DNA of 64,000 nt from Toxorhynchites rutilus septentrionalis (GCF_029784135.1 NC_073745.1:311068258-311132257); one strand, 5' to 3'; shown: positions 36,551 to 49,008, counted from the first letter of the stretch. Notes: a model not told the origin generated them from the sequence alone. Made by a program: numbers and translations.

Positions 36551-36589
36551 TTCATATTGTGGGTTTATGATACCTAGTAAAGGGTAACC

Positions 36590-36634
36590 TCGATATAACG
36601 TACATTTCTCCTTCAAAATTGTACGTTATATCGA
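36590..36634. repeat. 14-bp perfect inverted repeat
   Basis: TCGATATAACGTAC (36590-36603) and GTACGTTATATCGA (36621-36634) flank a 17-bp spacer. CCTCGATATAACG resembles the ends of pogo-type elements, so this may be a very small MITE remnant. Confidence 0.65.
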
Positions 36635-36879
36635 ATTAAACGTTCTATCGCAGCATAATAAAGATCCCAGGAACATAGCTTATATTGTTTTATTGTGTTG
36701 CTGTTTGGGAAAGGCTAGCAAGTAAAGATGAAAAAGTTCAACTACAAGATGAAGCAAGTCTTTCTCATGATGTTTCCCTTCATTCTGTTGATTAAAGCAC
36801 GATTCATTTAGAATCCGGAATCATAAATCCAGTTGTATCTCGAGATTGGTTAAAAGTACAAACAATATTTTTGAATTCA

Positions 36880-37650
36880 CTTTTCCTCGAATACCTCCAT
36901 CGAAGTTTGAACTCTCTGTTGGTCAATTTATTTCACGATCTCTTCATGTTTGCAGCATCCCGTGTCACTTTGGCTCTCTCCTTCAATTCCGCTTGACTAT
37001 TGGCCAATATTTATCAATTGGGTGGAATTAGGGATAATTCGGAGGATTGAGGTCTTTTTCAATGCAATTGATCCCAATGTCACGGAATCACCGGAAGTTT
37101 CTGCTGGCACTCTCACCTATACATATTCAGGTTCCTTGTCATGTTTGTGACGAGAACATTGGTTTTCTGTCTACAGCTGCAAATCCCTTGCCAAATCAAG
37201 AACTTCATGGCAAATTTATCAGAACTTAATTTACTATATTTATAGAATTTCAGGAATTTTAGGAATTTCAGAAACTGTCCAAAATCCATCTTCACGTACG
37301 TTTCATCATCCATCAGCATGTATTCTCCGTACTTCAATAAAAAAAACCCTGCTGTACATTTTTCGAGCGCGTCTTTCGACCACCAGATTTGGCTTTAGCG
37401 TCTTGTTTGGTTGCTTGCAGGCACAGAAGTTACGATAACTTTTCACATATGGATATGGATGGTACTTTGATTGGAGTTTTGTTTGTGGCGATGTCGTAGT
37501 TCGAGAGTCTCGGGTTTGCGTTAATTATCTCAATACCTTCAACCTCAGCTTCCGATCGTATGTTCCACTAAGATGGGTTCTCTGACCCATCGGAACAACA
37601 GTTGCACTGTCGTTGCAAGTATCTTCTCTCGGTATCCATCCTGCACAAAT
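36880..37650 (-). pseudogene. ITmD37E-related transposase relic
   Basis: The minus strand reads ARKMYS, then MLMDDETYVKMDFGQ at 37317 and KFAMKFLIWQGICSC near 37200. The upstream part (37400-37600) carries a frame with KLRLKVLR and LSNYD-like blocks of the N-terminal region. The region below 37110 is more decayed and has a PNSTQLINIGQ stretch that may be the last catalytic block. Frames are broken in several places. Confidence 0.7.
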
Positions 37651-37653
37651 TTT

Positions 37654-37669
37654 GACGTAGGACTACGTC
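37654..37669 (-). repeat. GACGTAGGACTACGTC motif
   Basis: Exact complement of the motif at 784-799 and 4360-4375. It lies at the edge of the transposase relic. Confidence 0.9.
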
Positions 37670-39706
37670 TTACATTAAGAGTGCCAAATCCCAAAACAGG
37701 TCACGTTTTTATGAAATAAATTTAATGTTTATAACTATTTTTGCTGCGAACGGATTTTAACGGTTTGCATACCTATCGAATCGGAAATTTTCTAGGATTT
37801 GTTTGATATGCTATACATTACAATCCCACAGTCTGTATTTGGTTTAAATTGATGAAAATAGGAAGCATTCCCATTTCCACATGAATTTGTTCTGTCCATT
37901 TGTGTGCTTTCCCGAACAGAGCTGTCAATAACGAGCAACTTATGCAGCCGCTAAAATAGAAACAGTCGGAGACGAATGAATCGTTGGATTTAAAGTCTCC
38001 GTAAATAAAGGAAAAGAAGAACAAGAAGAATAGAAACAACGAAGTGGGATAGCGAAAAGAGAATATTTGCGAAGTAAGTAAGCTGTCGCTAGCGTATAAG
38101 TATTGCATCTCCTCAGAGGAAATTTCTCAGAATCTTTCTGTGCCCGAAACAACAAAGGTCGCTTATTCTGCTCGTTTTGTGTTTTGTTTCCCCTCGAGCT
38201 GTGAACGCTAGCGAATATTTCACTTGTAGTTTATCGCTGCAACTGTGTGCATCTGTTAGACGCGTGTTTGATGCTTGTTGAATGGCGATGCACGGTAGAT
38301 GCCTCTCGTTAAATACTCAGTGCAATGCGTGCATTGATATAAAGAAACAAATTGTGACATATGACCAATTAGTGTACTGTTCTCGCAAAGGCAAGAAAGA
38401 ATCGTTGCTTCTCGAAATGATTCTACAAAGCCCCGCAGGCCATTAAACCTTTTCAGGGTCTCCGGAACTTTTTTCTAAAGAGTTATTTATGAACTTTCGA
38501 CTTTCGTATTCGCAAATTATAACCGAAATGATAAACCAACAAATTTAAAAAAAAAGCGTAGTCCTACGTCCTAAACGGTAGTGTCTCGGATACAACTACT
38601 CGATTTTTTTTTTCAAAACAAAACGGATCAACTGAAATTTTCATCGTCGAAAGATACAGGCTTTTTCCCAAACATTTTAATGTCAAAAGATTTGAGATAC
38701 GCTTACTACGACCACTGCTATAAAATGAACAATGATTCCGGATTCTAACTAACTAAACCAAACCTTAAGGATAAATAAATGAAATGAAAGCTTGCACGTT
38801 TATTTTTCAGCACAAGTGTTTAAGTCATATAGCAGAGCATATAATGCAAAAATGCAAATTTCATGTGAAAGTCCTGATTATGGGCTATGGTTTCAGACAT
38901 GAGTATGCGGTGAGAAGGAGGGGGGTCTCAAATGCGAATTTTTAGCGGTATGTAATGCACCACGCCTAGGCAAATAAGTACCCGTTTGTGCGGTCGTCTC
39001 GATCCACGCTTATTCACTTTAATTTTACAGTTTCATCGTACGGTCGTCCCGATCCGTACTTATTATAAAAGATTTATCTATTTTTACCTTATTTTATTTA
39101 AAAAAATTGAGAATATCGGTGTTAATAATCTGTTGTTTTTCCTTATGCATCTTTAGAGTGACGCTCATTATTGATATATGGCCCGTAATATTGAGTTTCA
39201 ATGCGTTACTGCGAAGTAATATGTGTTAATGCAATGCATTTACAAGGCTGATGTGCATCAGTACTTATTTTGTTTCATCGCCTACTGAATATAGAAACAT
39301 AATTTTAAAAAAAATCTTCTTTTGTTACCCAAAAGCAACCAAATTATTGAGCTGAATTAATTGAAAAATAATTCGTTGTTTCTGGCAACAAGTTTCAATT
39401 TTGCTATCGTTCAAATCAACCTGCAGTTTAACATGGGGCATTGGAATTTCTGCCATCCATGCTGTTCAATTCATACTTTTTCCAAACGTATCATTTCCAT
39501 GTAATTTTAAGTTGTTCCCCCAAAAGATGCTACTGCTCTTTTGCACACAGAAAAACTTCAATGAAAAAAAACAAAGGATTTGTCTAATTTCTGTTTGGAA
39601 TATTTCACACACGATGGGAATCACACCAAATGCTCTTCGGAAATGTGCAACTTTTTTGTCACTTAATTCCCACGCGAATAATTCCCCTGAAAATATTTCG
39701 GTTAAA
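37670..39706. other. no gene recognised
   Basis: AT-rich DNA with a stem-loop module (37969-38000), a further motif copy GCGTAGTCCTACGTC at 38556-38570, and a direct repeat of CGGTCGTC.CGATCC..CTTATT at 38991-39014 and 39041-39064. Confidence 0.45.
37969..38000 (+). repeat. short stem-loop module, copy 3
   Basis: GGAGAC and GTCTCC form a 6-bp stem around GAATGAATCG..TTTAAA. GTAAATAAAG follows. Confidence 0.55.
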
Positions 39707-39788
39707 GGCGGTCTCCGATTATCCCAGTTGATTCTCACTCGTGGCAGGATCGCCAAAATGTGCGCCCGCGGGATAATCGGAGACCGCC
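39707..39788. repeat. 19-bp perfect inverted repeat
   Basis: GGCGGTCTCCGATTATCCC (39707-39725) and its complement (39770-39788) flank a 44-bp spacer. On the minus strand the spacer reads TTTTGGCGATCCTGCCACG, which resembles a tRNA-primed LTR-element primer site, so this could also be an LTR-element fragment. Confidence 0.8.
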
Positions 39789-41194
39789 CGAAGCCGAACG
39801 GTGATTGCCTGCTGATAAGATGACGAAAAATGTGCCGATAGCCCAGCCCAATTGATCGCTGAACTGACGAAGCCCGTGTTGCCAGAACTGGACATGCCAC
39901 ACATGGCAGATTATTATTGTTGTCACTCGTTGAGTTGCACCAAAAACGATAGCAACACGTGAAAGAAACATAAACACGAAACGATCGGAGTACGATTTTG
40001 TGCTGTTTTTTCGATTCTGTTAATATGGACATATAGAAAATATGGAAAGGTTTGTAATATTTACGTTTGTAAATTTCAAAATTTCATGAAAATAAGGCAA
40101 AAGTAGATAGGGTTGAGAACTAAGAATGAGATAAGTGAAACTTAACAATTTATAATTTCCCGATAATTTTACGAGTGAGAGTGACATCTACGTTTGGAAT
40201 TGTGAAACAATTTGAACGATATAAAAGGTATTATGGTTATTTTACAATATTTATGTGATTATTTTGTATCTCATAATAATTACCGGAGAAATCGGGGCCG
40301 TGTTTATCGATCTTGTGTCTCTTGCGTTTTTACAAATTTGTTTAAAATAGACGATCGGATTTCGATGTATTTTACACAGGATTAGAATGCTCGGAAGTGC
40401 GTCTGTACCGAACTTATTATTTACATCTTTAATTAAAGGCTGCAAATGTACTTGATTCGATATATTCTTTCCATTTCGTCTCTATATCATATTAACTATC
40501 ATCCAGCGTCGTCTGACCATGCTGATTCAATAGAATCAAGATAGAAGCTCTATTTTGTTCGATTCTATTCTCGTTTCGGTGCCTCGTAGTTTATAGACCG
40601 ACGTTAGTTTCTAGCTGTCTTGGCTAAGGCTAGGAGCAGTCCATTCAACATTGGCACACAACTAGACAACGAACTGACCTTCCTCCTCCCACACCAAGTT
40701 GTTGGAGGGTTAATCGTATGGTTTCCCCATCCTGAACCCGACGGGACTGACTGTCCTGTGGTGAAAGAAACAACTGTATATCTCCATACGTCAGTACATA
40801 GAATGGGGAGGAATATTATGAAGCTATGAGGTGCCAGTTTCAACTCGGACCGACTAACTGACACCGTATGAATGGTCAGAGCTCTTGTGTGGTTGTGGGG
40901 GAGAAAACAATACTATGTTGTGTCTCCCCAGCAAGCAAGGACGTCTGTACAAACGACCGGCGTTTGTTGGAAAACGGGACAGAATCGATTCGAATGAGAT
41001 TTTCTGCTGGTGAACTTGAACTCTTCAATCGATGGCCAAGCAGGAAGTGACAAACAAAGATCAACCGAATTAACCGAAGGAAAAGATAGTATACGGAATA
41101 CTCAAACAAAAGAAAAACAAATCAGAGGAAACGAGAATAAATATTTTTTTTGTATAATTCCCATTATTTTTTGGTAAAAACGATATTAGTTTAG
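39789..41194. other. no gene recognised
   Basis: Contains an open frame pair around 40604-41109 whose sequences (for example SGSGWGNHTINPP on the minus strand) I do not recognise. AATAAAT and a T-run follow at about 41135. It could be a retroelement 3' region. Confidence 0.35.
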
Positions 41195-41600
41195 TTAATG
41201 AACCTTGCTGCTACCTTATCAAAAAGTATGCCCCATCGGAAGCTACAATCTTGGCCTATGTTTCAGACAAAACATGGATTCTACGCTGGTAGATGTTTGG
41301 TTGCTTTGATTTCTTCATAAGATCGAAATTGCTCTTCAGAAAAGGCCGACGCCATGTAGATACTGGAAAAATGGTAATCTGGAGGAGCAATATATGGAGA
41401 ATATGGCGGATGTGGTGGAACCTTGATGTTCACTCTTTCCCGATAATTCTTGACAGATCTATGAACATGTGGTCTGGCGTTGTCATACTGTTAAATCATG
41501 TTGTGTCTATTTTCCCATTGAGGTCCTTTTTTGCTTCAAAGCTTCATTCGAGCATAACAGTTGTAGTCGATATGGTTCAACAATGATAGTTTTTGGCGGT
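41195..41600 (-). pseudogene. mariner transposase relic (DD34D)
   Basis: The minus strand reads RHNMIQQYDNARPHVHRSVKN, then VPPHPPYSPYIAPPDYHF and FRSYEEIKA. The second catalytic Asp (YDNARPH) and the final Asp (PPDYH) are recognisable. The N-terminal half is missing and there are frame changes. Confidence 0.75.
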
Positions 41601-42407
41601 TGTTGCTCCCAATAGTGTGACTTGAAATCTATTTTCTATGGTTTTGCATGTTGTTTATCATCGAAATCATAGCCATTGTTTCTGAATCGTTTTGAATACT
41701 AACAATAATATAAAGACACACAAAACAAGTTGAAACACGAATAAGTAATTCTACAATATGATAACATTCGGCCTCACGCTGCCAAATCCGTTGAAATCAA
41801 CGTGGGAATACTCAAATGGGAAGTTTTACCCTACCCACTATATTCCCAAGGTATTGTGCCTTCCGATCAACAGTTCTGCTCATATTATGACATTCAAAAT
41901 AATTTGATTCATGGATAGCCTCAAAAGACAGAGTCTTTTAGATCAATGCTATTCGAACTATACTAAAAAGATGAAAAAAAGTTGTAGTTTGTCATAGGAA
42001 ATGTTTTGAATGTTTCATTTGCAATATAATGTAAATTTCTTGTTCACAAGTGTGAACGTAATGCTGTAACGTAAATGTTGTAACGAACGTAAAATGAGTC
42101 AATACCTATTTTAAGAACAGCATCAACATGTCTCCCCACATTGATTTCGCGAATGAACGAAGAAAAAACCATTTCCATTGGTTTCCAGGAAATAGCAATA
42201 TATGAAAACACCGAAAATGCCACGACGAATGGGACGAAAGCAGGTGCCGTGTTTTGCAATAGGATTAAACGTCGAGAGACACAGAGCCGATACATAACTG
42301 TAAAAAATGCGCACAGTGCCTCGAAACGACAAGTGGAACGACAAAATGGCAACAAAGATAGGAATAACAGAATAAACACGTGGGAAAGCGAGTAAAAATC
42401 AATTGTA
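41601..42407. other. region upstream of arrestin, no gene recognised
   Basis: AT-rich DNA. Open frames at 42141-42395 overlap on both strands and are not supported as genes. Confidence 0.45.
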
Positions 42408-42485
42408 TAATTCGGTTAGGCGGGATAGCCACAGAAGCAAGAAGCCCTCCTGGTGCCCACTTCCGAGACAGGAAAGGTATAAAAA
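42408..42485 (+). promoter_or_regulatory. arrestin promoter with TATA box and a P3-like site
   Basis: TATAAAAA at 42478-42485 lies about 220 bp before the arrestin ATG, giving an expected start of transcription near 42508-42512. TAATTCGGTTA at 42408-42418 matches the P3/RCSI consensus TAATYNRATTA at all but one position. Such sites (bound by Pax6/homeodomain proteins) lie upstream of TATA boxes in insect phototransduction genes. The assignment is inference. Confidence 0.5.
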
Positions 42486-42701
42486 CTTTGACCGTGCAAT
42501 TGGCCAAATGCACTTCTGGTTGTTGTATCAAACCATAAGCACATTCCGGCGAGAGTACGCGAAGTATCAGATATTGTAGTAGGAGAAATAATTGTTTGAA
42601 ATCCGAGTAGCAAGAAAGGACCTGAGCCAATCTTGCTTCGAGTGAAACGCATTTGAGAGGAACAGAGCCGATTGTATCAGGAATAGCTAACAAGCCTAAC
42701 G

Positions 42702-44161
42702 ATGGTTGTGGCAGTGAAGGTTTTCAAGAAGTCCGTTCCGAACGGAAAGCTGACCGTCTATTTGGGCAAGCGTGACTTCATCGACCACATCGACTATTGC
42801 GAACCGGTCGATGGCGTTATCGTGATTGACCAGGACTACCTGCGGGGACGCAAAGTTTACGGCCAGGTTGGTGTTCGGTGAAAAGTGTGCTCTCCCTTCG
42901 AGGATTAGTTATCGTGATCGTGATTGGAATCAGTACTGTATTTCCAGTGTAGGGCTAACCGGTATTTTTTTTTCTCTCTCACCATCATAGCTCATTACCA
43001 CCTACCGTTTCGGCCGCGAAGAGGATGAGGTCATGGGGGTCAAGTTCTCCAAGGAGATGGTCCTGGTCAAGGAGCAGATCTATCCGATGGTAAACGCCAA
43101 GATGGAGATGACCCCGATGCAGGAGCGTCTGATCAAGAAGCTGGGCGCCAACGCGTATCCGTTCACCTTCCACTTCCCGAACATGGCCCCAAGCTCGGTT
43201 ACACTGCAGGCTGGCGAAGATGACCAGGGCAAGCCCCTCGGTGTGGAGTACTCCATCAAGATCTACGTCGGTGGCGAGGACGACGAGGAGAAGGGACATA
43301 AGCGCAGCTCGGTAGGTCTGATCATCAAGAAGCTGCAGCATGCCCCGACCAGCCGTGGTCGCCGTCTGCCTTCCTCGCTGGTCAGCAAGGGATTCACCTT
43401 GTCCCAGGGCAAGGTTAACCTGGAGGTTACCCTCGATCGGGAGATCTACTACCATGGCGAGAAGATCTCCGCCAACGTTGTGATCACTAACAACTCCCGC
43501 AAGACGGTAAAGAGCATCAAGTGCTTCGTGGTGCAGCACTGCGAGGTTAGTGCTCTTACCTTGATTGAACTCGTTTCCATGTTAGCTAATTCCAATCTTC
43601 TATCCAACCGCAGGTCACGATGGTGAACGCGCAGTTCAGCAAGCACATCGCTTCGCTGGAAACCCGCGAGGGTTGCCCCATTACTCCGGGAGCTAGCTTC
43701 ACCAAGTCATTCTTCTTGGTGCCGCTGGCTTCCAGCAACAAGGACCGCCGCGGAATCGCCCTCGATGGCCACTTGAAGGACGAGGATGTCAACCTGGCTT
43801 CGTCCACCATGATCGGCGAGGGCAAGAGCCACTCCGATGTCATGGGTATCATCTGCTCGTACTCGCTCCGAGTCAAGCTGAACTGCGGAACCCTCGGAGG
43901 AGAACTGCAGACCGACGTTCCATTCAAGCTGCTGACCCCGGCTCCCGGTAAGAAACTTACACACCTTAGGATCTTGAACTAGTTTCTGACCGGTCTCTAA
44001 TCTTCGTCATTGCAGGAACCGTCGATCGCGAGCGCGTCAACGCCATGAAGAAAATGAAGTCGATCGAGCGCCATCGCTACGAGAACTCTCACTATGCCGA
44101 TGATGATGACAACATCGTTTTCGAGGACTTTGCTCGGCTGCGAATGAATGAACCAGAGTAA
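42702..44161 (+). CDS. Arr2: visual arrestin, Arr2 type
   Basis: Arrestins bind light-activated rhodopsin in photoreceptor membranes and end its signalling; Arr2 is the major form in the fly eye. Four exons (42702-42866, 42991-43545, 43614-43947, 44016-44161) with GT/AG introns of 124, 68 and 68 bp give 399 residues; fly Arr2 has 401. The start [20 protein letters not shown] and [19 protein letters not shown] are typical. The finger-loop region [15 protein letters not shown] is at residues 60-74, the central [22 protein letters not shown] stretch joins the two lobes, and [12 protein letters not shown] and [14 protein letters not shown] are in the C lobe. The tail holds [10 protein letters not shown], where Ser367 matches the serine phosphorylated by CaMKII in fly Arr2 (known there, inferred here), and an acidic [11 protein letters not shown] stretch. 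Exon GC content is much higher than in the flanks. No defect is seen. Confidence 0.97.
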
Positions 44162-46099
44162 GCTAAGCCTGTTAGCCCGGGTAGCGATTATCCATACACA
44201 CACCTGACCTTACTAATCCAAGCTGACAGATCTCTTAAAACAATTATGCACTCATTGAGTTCATAGCTCTTCTCCCAACTGTTATCAACCTTAGATCAAA
44301 GCAACACCTACGATTTCATGGGACCTAAATGGGCAACCTATCCGACCGAGTAACTGATGTGATATTTCAAACTGTTGATTTTGAGTCTCTGTTTTGAAAA
44401 AGTCATTTGAGCTTTAAAAAAAACTATAAAAAAGAAAAAAAAATCATAAAGTAACACGAAAAATAGTATCGATTCATCGATTGATTTCAAAGCGGGTAGA
44501 ACAAGGGTAACTGCGCAGTTGAGCAAATCAGGCACAGAATCGATCGATCAATCGAATACGCAAATAACAACAAATCTATTAACACGATACCAGAAGTGAA
44601 CGAATCGAATGTAATGAGCTACACGTGCGGATTATTGGTTACGTTTACAGTTATGCGGATTGTAGCCAATGATCAGCATTACTAATTTTAAGGACAAAAG
44701 CAACATATTTGAATAGCTAGGAACAGCATTGTGCATGTATATTATAATTTTAATCTGCTACCAAAACGTTCAGCAATTCCAATTGAAGCCGCTCGCTGGC
44801 CGTCCGCGGGCGGCTCGAATTGTAAGCACAGGACATTTGTTGTGGAGAGTAACAGTTTCCTTGTCCCTTTGGAGGTGAGGAGAATGTTTCGGCAGCACGA
44901 ATGTCCACGGAACGCAAACTAATGCATTGTAAATCCTCCCCCTGCTCTTCATCGTCGAGTACGAATTTTCCTCTGAGATATTGACCATATCTCGTGGAGA
45001 CAGCGTACATCTGGATGGGGTGCGGGGGGAAAGGGATTTGCCGGACAAATAGGAACCTACAGGAAGTCAATTTGTTTTAGCTTTAGTTTTGGGTAACTTT
45101 TAGTTCGTCGGTTGTTTTGTTGTGTAGAGATCAGAGTGTAAGCAAATAGAAAGAAAAACCCGTTACGTTCAGCAGCTAAGAGCAACATATGCGAGCCAAG
45201 CTAAGGCGAGGCTTTGTGATTAAAACCAGCAAATAAAAGACAGGATTTTTGTTTCGTTTGTTAAGTTTTTTGTAGTACAATATGTAATATAATGAATTGG
45301 TTTTCCTACAGCTTCAGAAAGTTTGTTATTTATTTATTTCTTTTGGGAGCTTGCCAAAAAAAACTTTGGATCGAGGGATGTATTGGATACATTTAATAGC
45401 TTGAGTGGGATGATTTCACAATTTTGCATCGTTTTTAGGGAATATCTTCGACAGACTTGTTGGTCTTTAAGGCTTCTCTTCATGCGGTACATATCCGAGG
45501 TACAAGTGATACCATTTCTGTTAATTGAATCGGATATTGAAGCTAGTAAGATCTGCAACCGCACAGGACACCATCGAAGAATTATATTCCGAATTAACTG
45601 TTTATTACATGAGCTTAGATTGCTGTACATCAAGAACATCGCGCATCACTCAAATCATGAGTGTTCACACCAACTACTCCATGATTTCTCCGACAGCTTT
45701 GATGAAACTTTATTGATTTGAAACATTTTAAACCTCTTGTTTCTATTCGGAAAGTGGCCATTCCGTCTTTCAATTAAGTCTATGATAGAGACTAATTGGG
45801 CTTTTCCTGGCACAAGTACAAATAACTTACTTAAGGGTTCTTGAGGGTTTTCCACAGCATTTCTATCCTAAACCTTTCAGGTGTTGCCTTTCTGTTCATT
45901 GTAATATAGAAAGCCTGTTTTGGAAAGCCGAACTTCTCACCTTTTTTTCTAATGAAAATGCAACTTCATCGAGAAAAAATGGTTACAAATGAATCTGTCA
46001 AAATATTTTTCATCGCTAGCTAAAACTATTTCCCACATAGCTTAAATACCGTTACGGTAAAGTCTTCGTCTGTTGAGCCTAGTTGAGCTACGAATCGAG
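44162..46099 (+). other. arrestin 3' untranslated region, then intergenic DNA
   Basis: No other coding sequence is supported. The first 1.1 kb probably belongs to the arrestin transcript, judged by the AATAAA at 45232. An AT-rich stretch with unsupported open frames follows. Confidence 0.5.
45232..45237 (+). terminator. probable poly(A) signal of arrestin
   Basis: AATAAA followed after about 35 bp by a T/GT-rich stretch. It is about 1.07 kb beyond the stop codon. No equally good signal with a GT-rich follow-on was noticed closer to the stop. Confidence 0.4.
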
Positions 46100-46620
46100 T
46101 CATGTTTTGATGACTTCATATAAGCGGAATTGCTGATCGACCAGACCATGTGTCATTGTCATGTGATAACAGGATGGCACACAATCTGTGGAACATGGTG
46201 GAAGGAGAGGATCTTGCATTCATTTGAATGTTTTCAACTATATTTTATTGAGTTTTGGCAACATGAGGTCTAGCATTGTCATGCTATTCAACTATTCGTG
46301 GCTCTGCTCGTATTTAGGTCGTTTTTCGGGCAGTTTCGGGCAGTGCTCGACTTAATCAATTGCATTGGAAATCGTTTCCCAATGATGGTAATAAATCGTA
46401 ATGAATAACACTGCTCCACTCCCTCCAAATACATAGCAGAACCTTCGCAGCGTGAATATTTGAATATATTTTTTTTCTTTGGAATGCTGTAGTGAGTTCA
46501 TTTTTCATCCTCCCGTCACGATGCGAAGAAGAAACCCGGAGCTCCACTCGTTTCGTGTAGAAATCGCAGCAGGAACTTGCTTCACGAGAGTAAGTGTCTC
46601 TATGGTATCCGATTGGCGCA
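46100..46620 (-). pseudogene. mariner transposase relic (DD34D)
   Basis: The minus strand reads AAKVLLCIWREWSSVIHYDLLPS near 46450-46380, then in another frame HDNARPHVAKTQ near 46290 and HGLVDQQFRLYE near 46130. These are the central WW/LLP, second-Asp and C-terminal blocks of mariner. Stops and frame changes make it non-functional. Confidence 0.75.
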
Positions 46621-47045
46621 TTCTCGCTTTTTCCGTTAAGTTCAGCTTACCCTGACTCGAATACTAAATTTGCAAATATAGTCAAGGTTTCATCAGGACT
46701 AAACGAATTTGATGATGGGCTTTCACTCGTGATTTCTTACATGGCATTTGAGTTATTCAGGGAAACTTAAAAGTAAACTGGTGAGAATACATCCGCTGCC
46801 ATGCAAATGCAAAACAAAAAGTTAGAGCACAGTATTCCGTAAGTTGTACATAGTCCGAACAACTTCTCATCCTCAGCTGTACAAATTGAGATCCACAGTT
46901 TATAGCGTGCTCTCATGATGAAGCATCAAACAATAAACCAGTGTAAGTAATACTTTGGGAGTACTGACTCTCCATTTGTTTTTGAAGAGTAGGGCCGTCC
47001 GCACGCGAGTCAACTGAAACTCAACCTCAACTTGTTTTTACCTAA
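46621..47045. other. no gene recognised
   Basis: AT-rich flank between a mariner relic and a MITE. Confidence 0.45.
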
Positions 47046-47745
47046 GGCCTTCTACACATTAGGCAACCGTCCCCCGATCTATGTCGGCGATGTCAATAAA
47101 ATCTCCAACTCAGCTCTGGACATTAAAGCAACTCACACGTGATGAAATCGTTACGCTTCCATCTGTCATCATAAACTGCATTATCGCTGGCAGAGATGCC
47201 ATTTCTTTAACTGCCGAAGAAAATCTTATAAACAACGAATTATGAAAAAGGTTTTTGGAAAAAAATTACTTCAAGTTTGATTTTTCTGTTTTCTTGGCAA
47301 CATTCTTGTTTGAGAGGTAAATTAGTCTCTTTCAGATTTGGTTTATTAAGTTTAGAATTGTTAAAATTTCAATGGAAATTTTTACTCAATGCCATTTGAG
47401 TATTTAAAACACGTATTACTGCCCCTTACTCAATCATTTGCCTATACAATTCCTAATGTTTTCACTAAAATTTATCATTATAATATTAAATCAATGTTAG
47501 ACACAATCTTCGTTTAATATTTTGTCTCAGCTTGTGATCAACGTGTTATTGTATTACATTGGATACTTATACGATAAGGAAAAGTAAATTTTCATTCAGA
47601 ATTTCGACTCTAAATGCTGAGTTGAATCGAAAAAGTTTCCAGTTGCCTGGTGTGTATCCTCCCATTTGATTACATATGCTCTCAACTTTTTTGTGATATT
47701 CGTTAAGTTGCTCTCTAACTTAGGTTGCCGAGTGTGTAGATAGCC
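47046..47745. mobile_element. Harbinger-like MITE
   Basis: The ends are imperfect inverted repeats: GGCCTTCTACACATTAGGCA at the left against GGCTATCTACACACTCGGCA read from the right. TAA flanks both sides (47043-47045 and 47746-47748), the target duplication type of the PIF/Harbinger group. It is 700 bp and has no transposase. Confidence 0.75.
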
Positions 47746-47748
47746 TAA

Positions 47749-49008
47749 GCATACGAAGCAACTCGAAATTGACAGGTTTCGTTAACCTATTCTCGTATTA
47801 TTTAATACGTCATACATCAAGTGATTTCAGTACTCTGCTGAGCGTTCTAGCGCCCTATGTTATACAAATACACCACGAGTGAGACTCGATGTTATACGGG
47901 AAAGGGTTAAGTTTCGTATGTCATCGTTTAAACATAGGCTCTGACTTCAGAACAAAAATAACAAGCTAATGGGGACATACTCTCCTTTCATGTCCCAATG
48001 CATTATTTAAATTGGTAAATATGCCTGTTGTCAAATGTTTACTGTTTGTGTTGATGACATTGAGCTGGTGAAACAACTAAAATTGCGTCTAAAGATAATT
48101 TTATGTTATAATCATGAGGTTTATTGGGAATATCAGAAAAAAAGTAAAGAAAAGAGTTTAATTAGGGTAATCAAAACGTGTTTCAAGCAATTAAATAAAA
48201 CCATGCAAAAATGTTCATACATCTTTCAATAATCTTTTAACAAACTGCCATTGGACCTGCCAATATGATAGAGAGTTATTAGTTTTCTGAACATTAATGT
48301 CACCACAGATGTCGACAGCGTACATTTGCCACGCAGATTGATAACGAAAAATTATTTTTGACGAATCAGTTGAAAGAACCAGGGATGCCAGGTGTATAGT
48401 TTAGTCTATTTACAGAGTTTCTCAATGAATAGTACAAATTTTTAAAAAAATTTAAAATTTAGATAATTTCAAGTGTTTTTGCACATGGGAACTGCTTCAG
48501 TGGATTTGAAATATTATTTCTACTTGGAACAAACATTCGGGTTTAACAACAGAATATATTTCAGAACTTTGTAGTCGTGTTGCTGAGTTTATGTCAGACA
48601 TGTGAATTCATATTTGTATGTTTTATTCTCATGTTATTAAACATTAAACGAATCTAAAAGCATGTCAATTATAAAACACATATATAGATTACTTAATGTG
48701 GAAATTGATTATTGGGCAGAAACAGACGAAAAGTCAATGATTCATTAGAAAAATGTTCCACTCACATTTCACTACTGTTCACCATAAATTCTTGAATGGA
48801 CTGTAATATTTTTCCAGGTTAACTCAAACAACATAATATCTATTGTCATCAATGCGAAAATATAGTAACACACATCGTAGATAAAAAAAACATTATGTAG
48901 CATTTAATCTTCCAGTTTCTTGTCGTGGATGGAATTTATTTTCTTCTTTTCTTGCAATTTAGTGACAAAATACGGTACATAGATTTTTTAAACGACTTAT
49001 GACGAACG
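47749..49008. other. AT-rich DNA, no gene recognised
   Basis: A 65-codon open frame at 48035 has no known domain. The stretch near 48380 (AGGGATGCCAGGTGTATAGTTTAG) looks like a repeat start but was not assigned. Confidence 0.4.

Noticed and set aside
39466..40032. 188-codon minus-strand open frame
   Set aside because: No known domain; it spans the inverted repeat and a possible LTR-element border, so it is probably chance.
42141..42693. Open frames just upstream of arrestin
   Set aside because: They overlap the TATA box and the 5' untranslated region and lie on both strands; arrestin explains the region.
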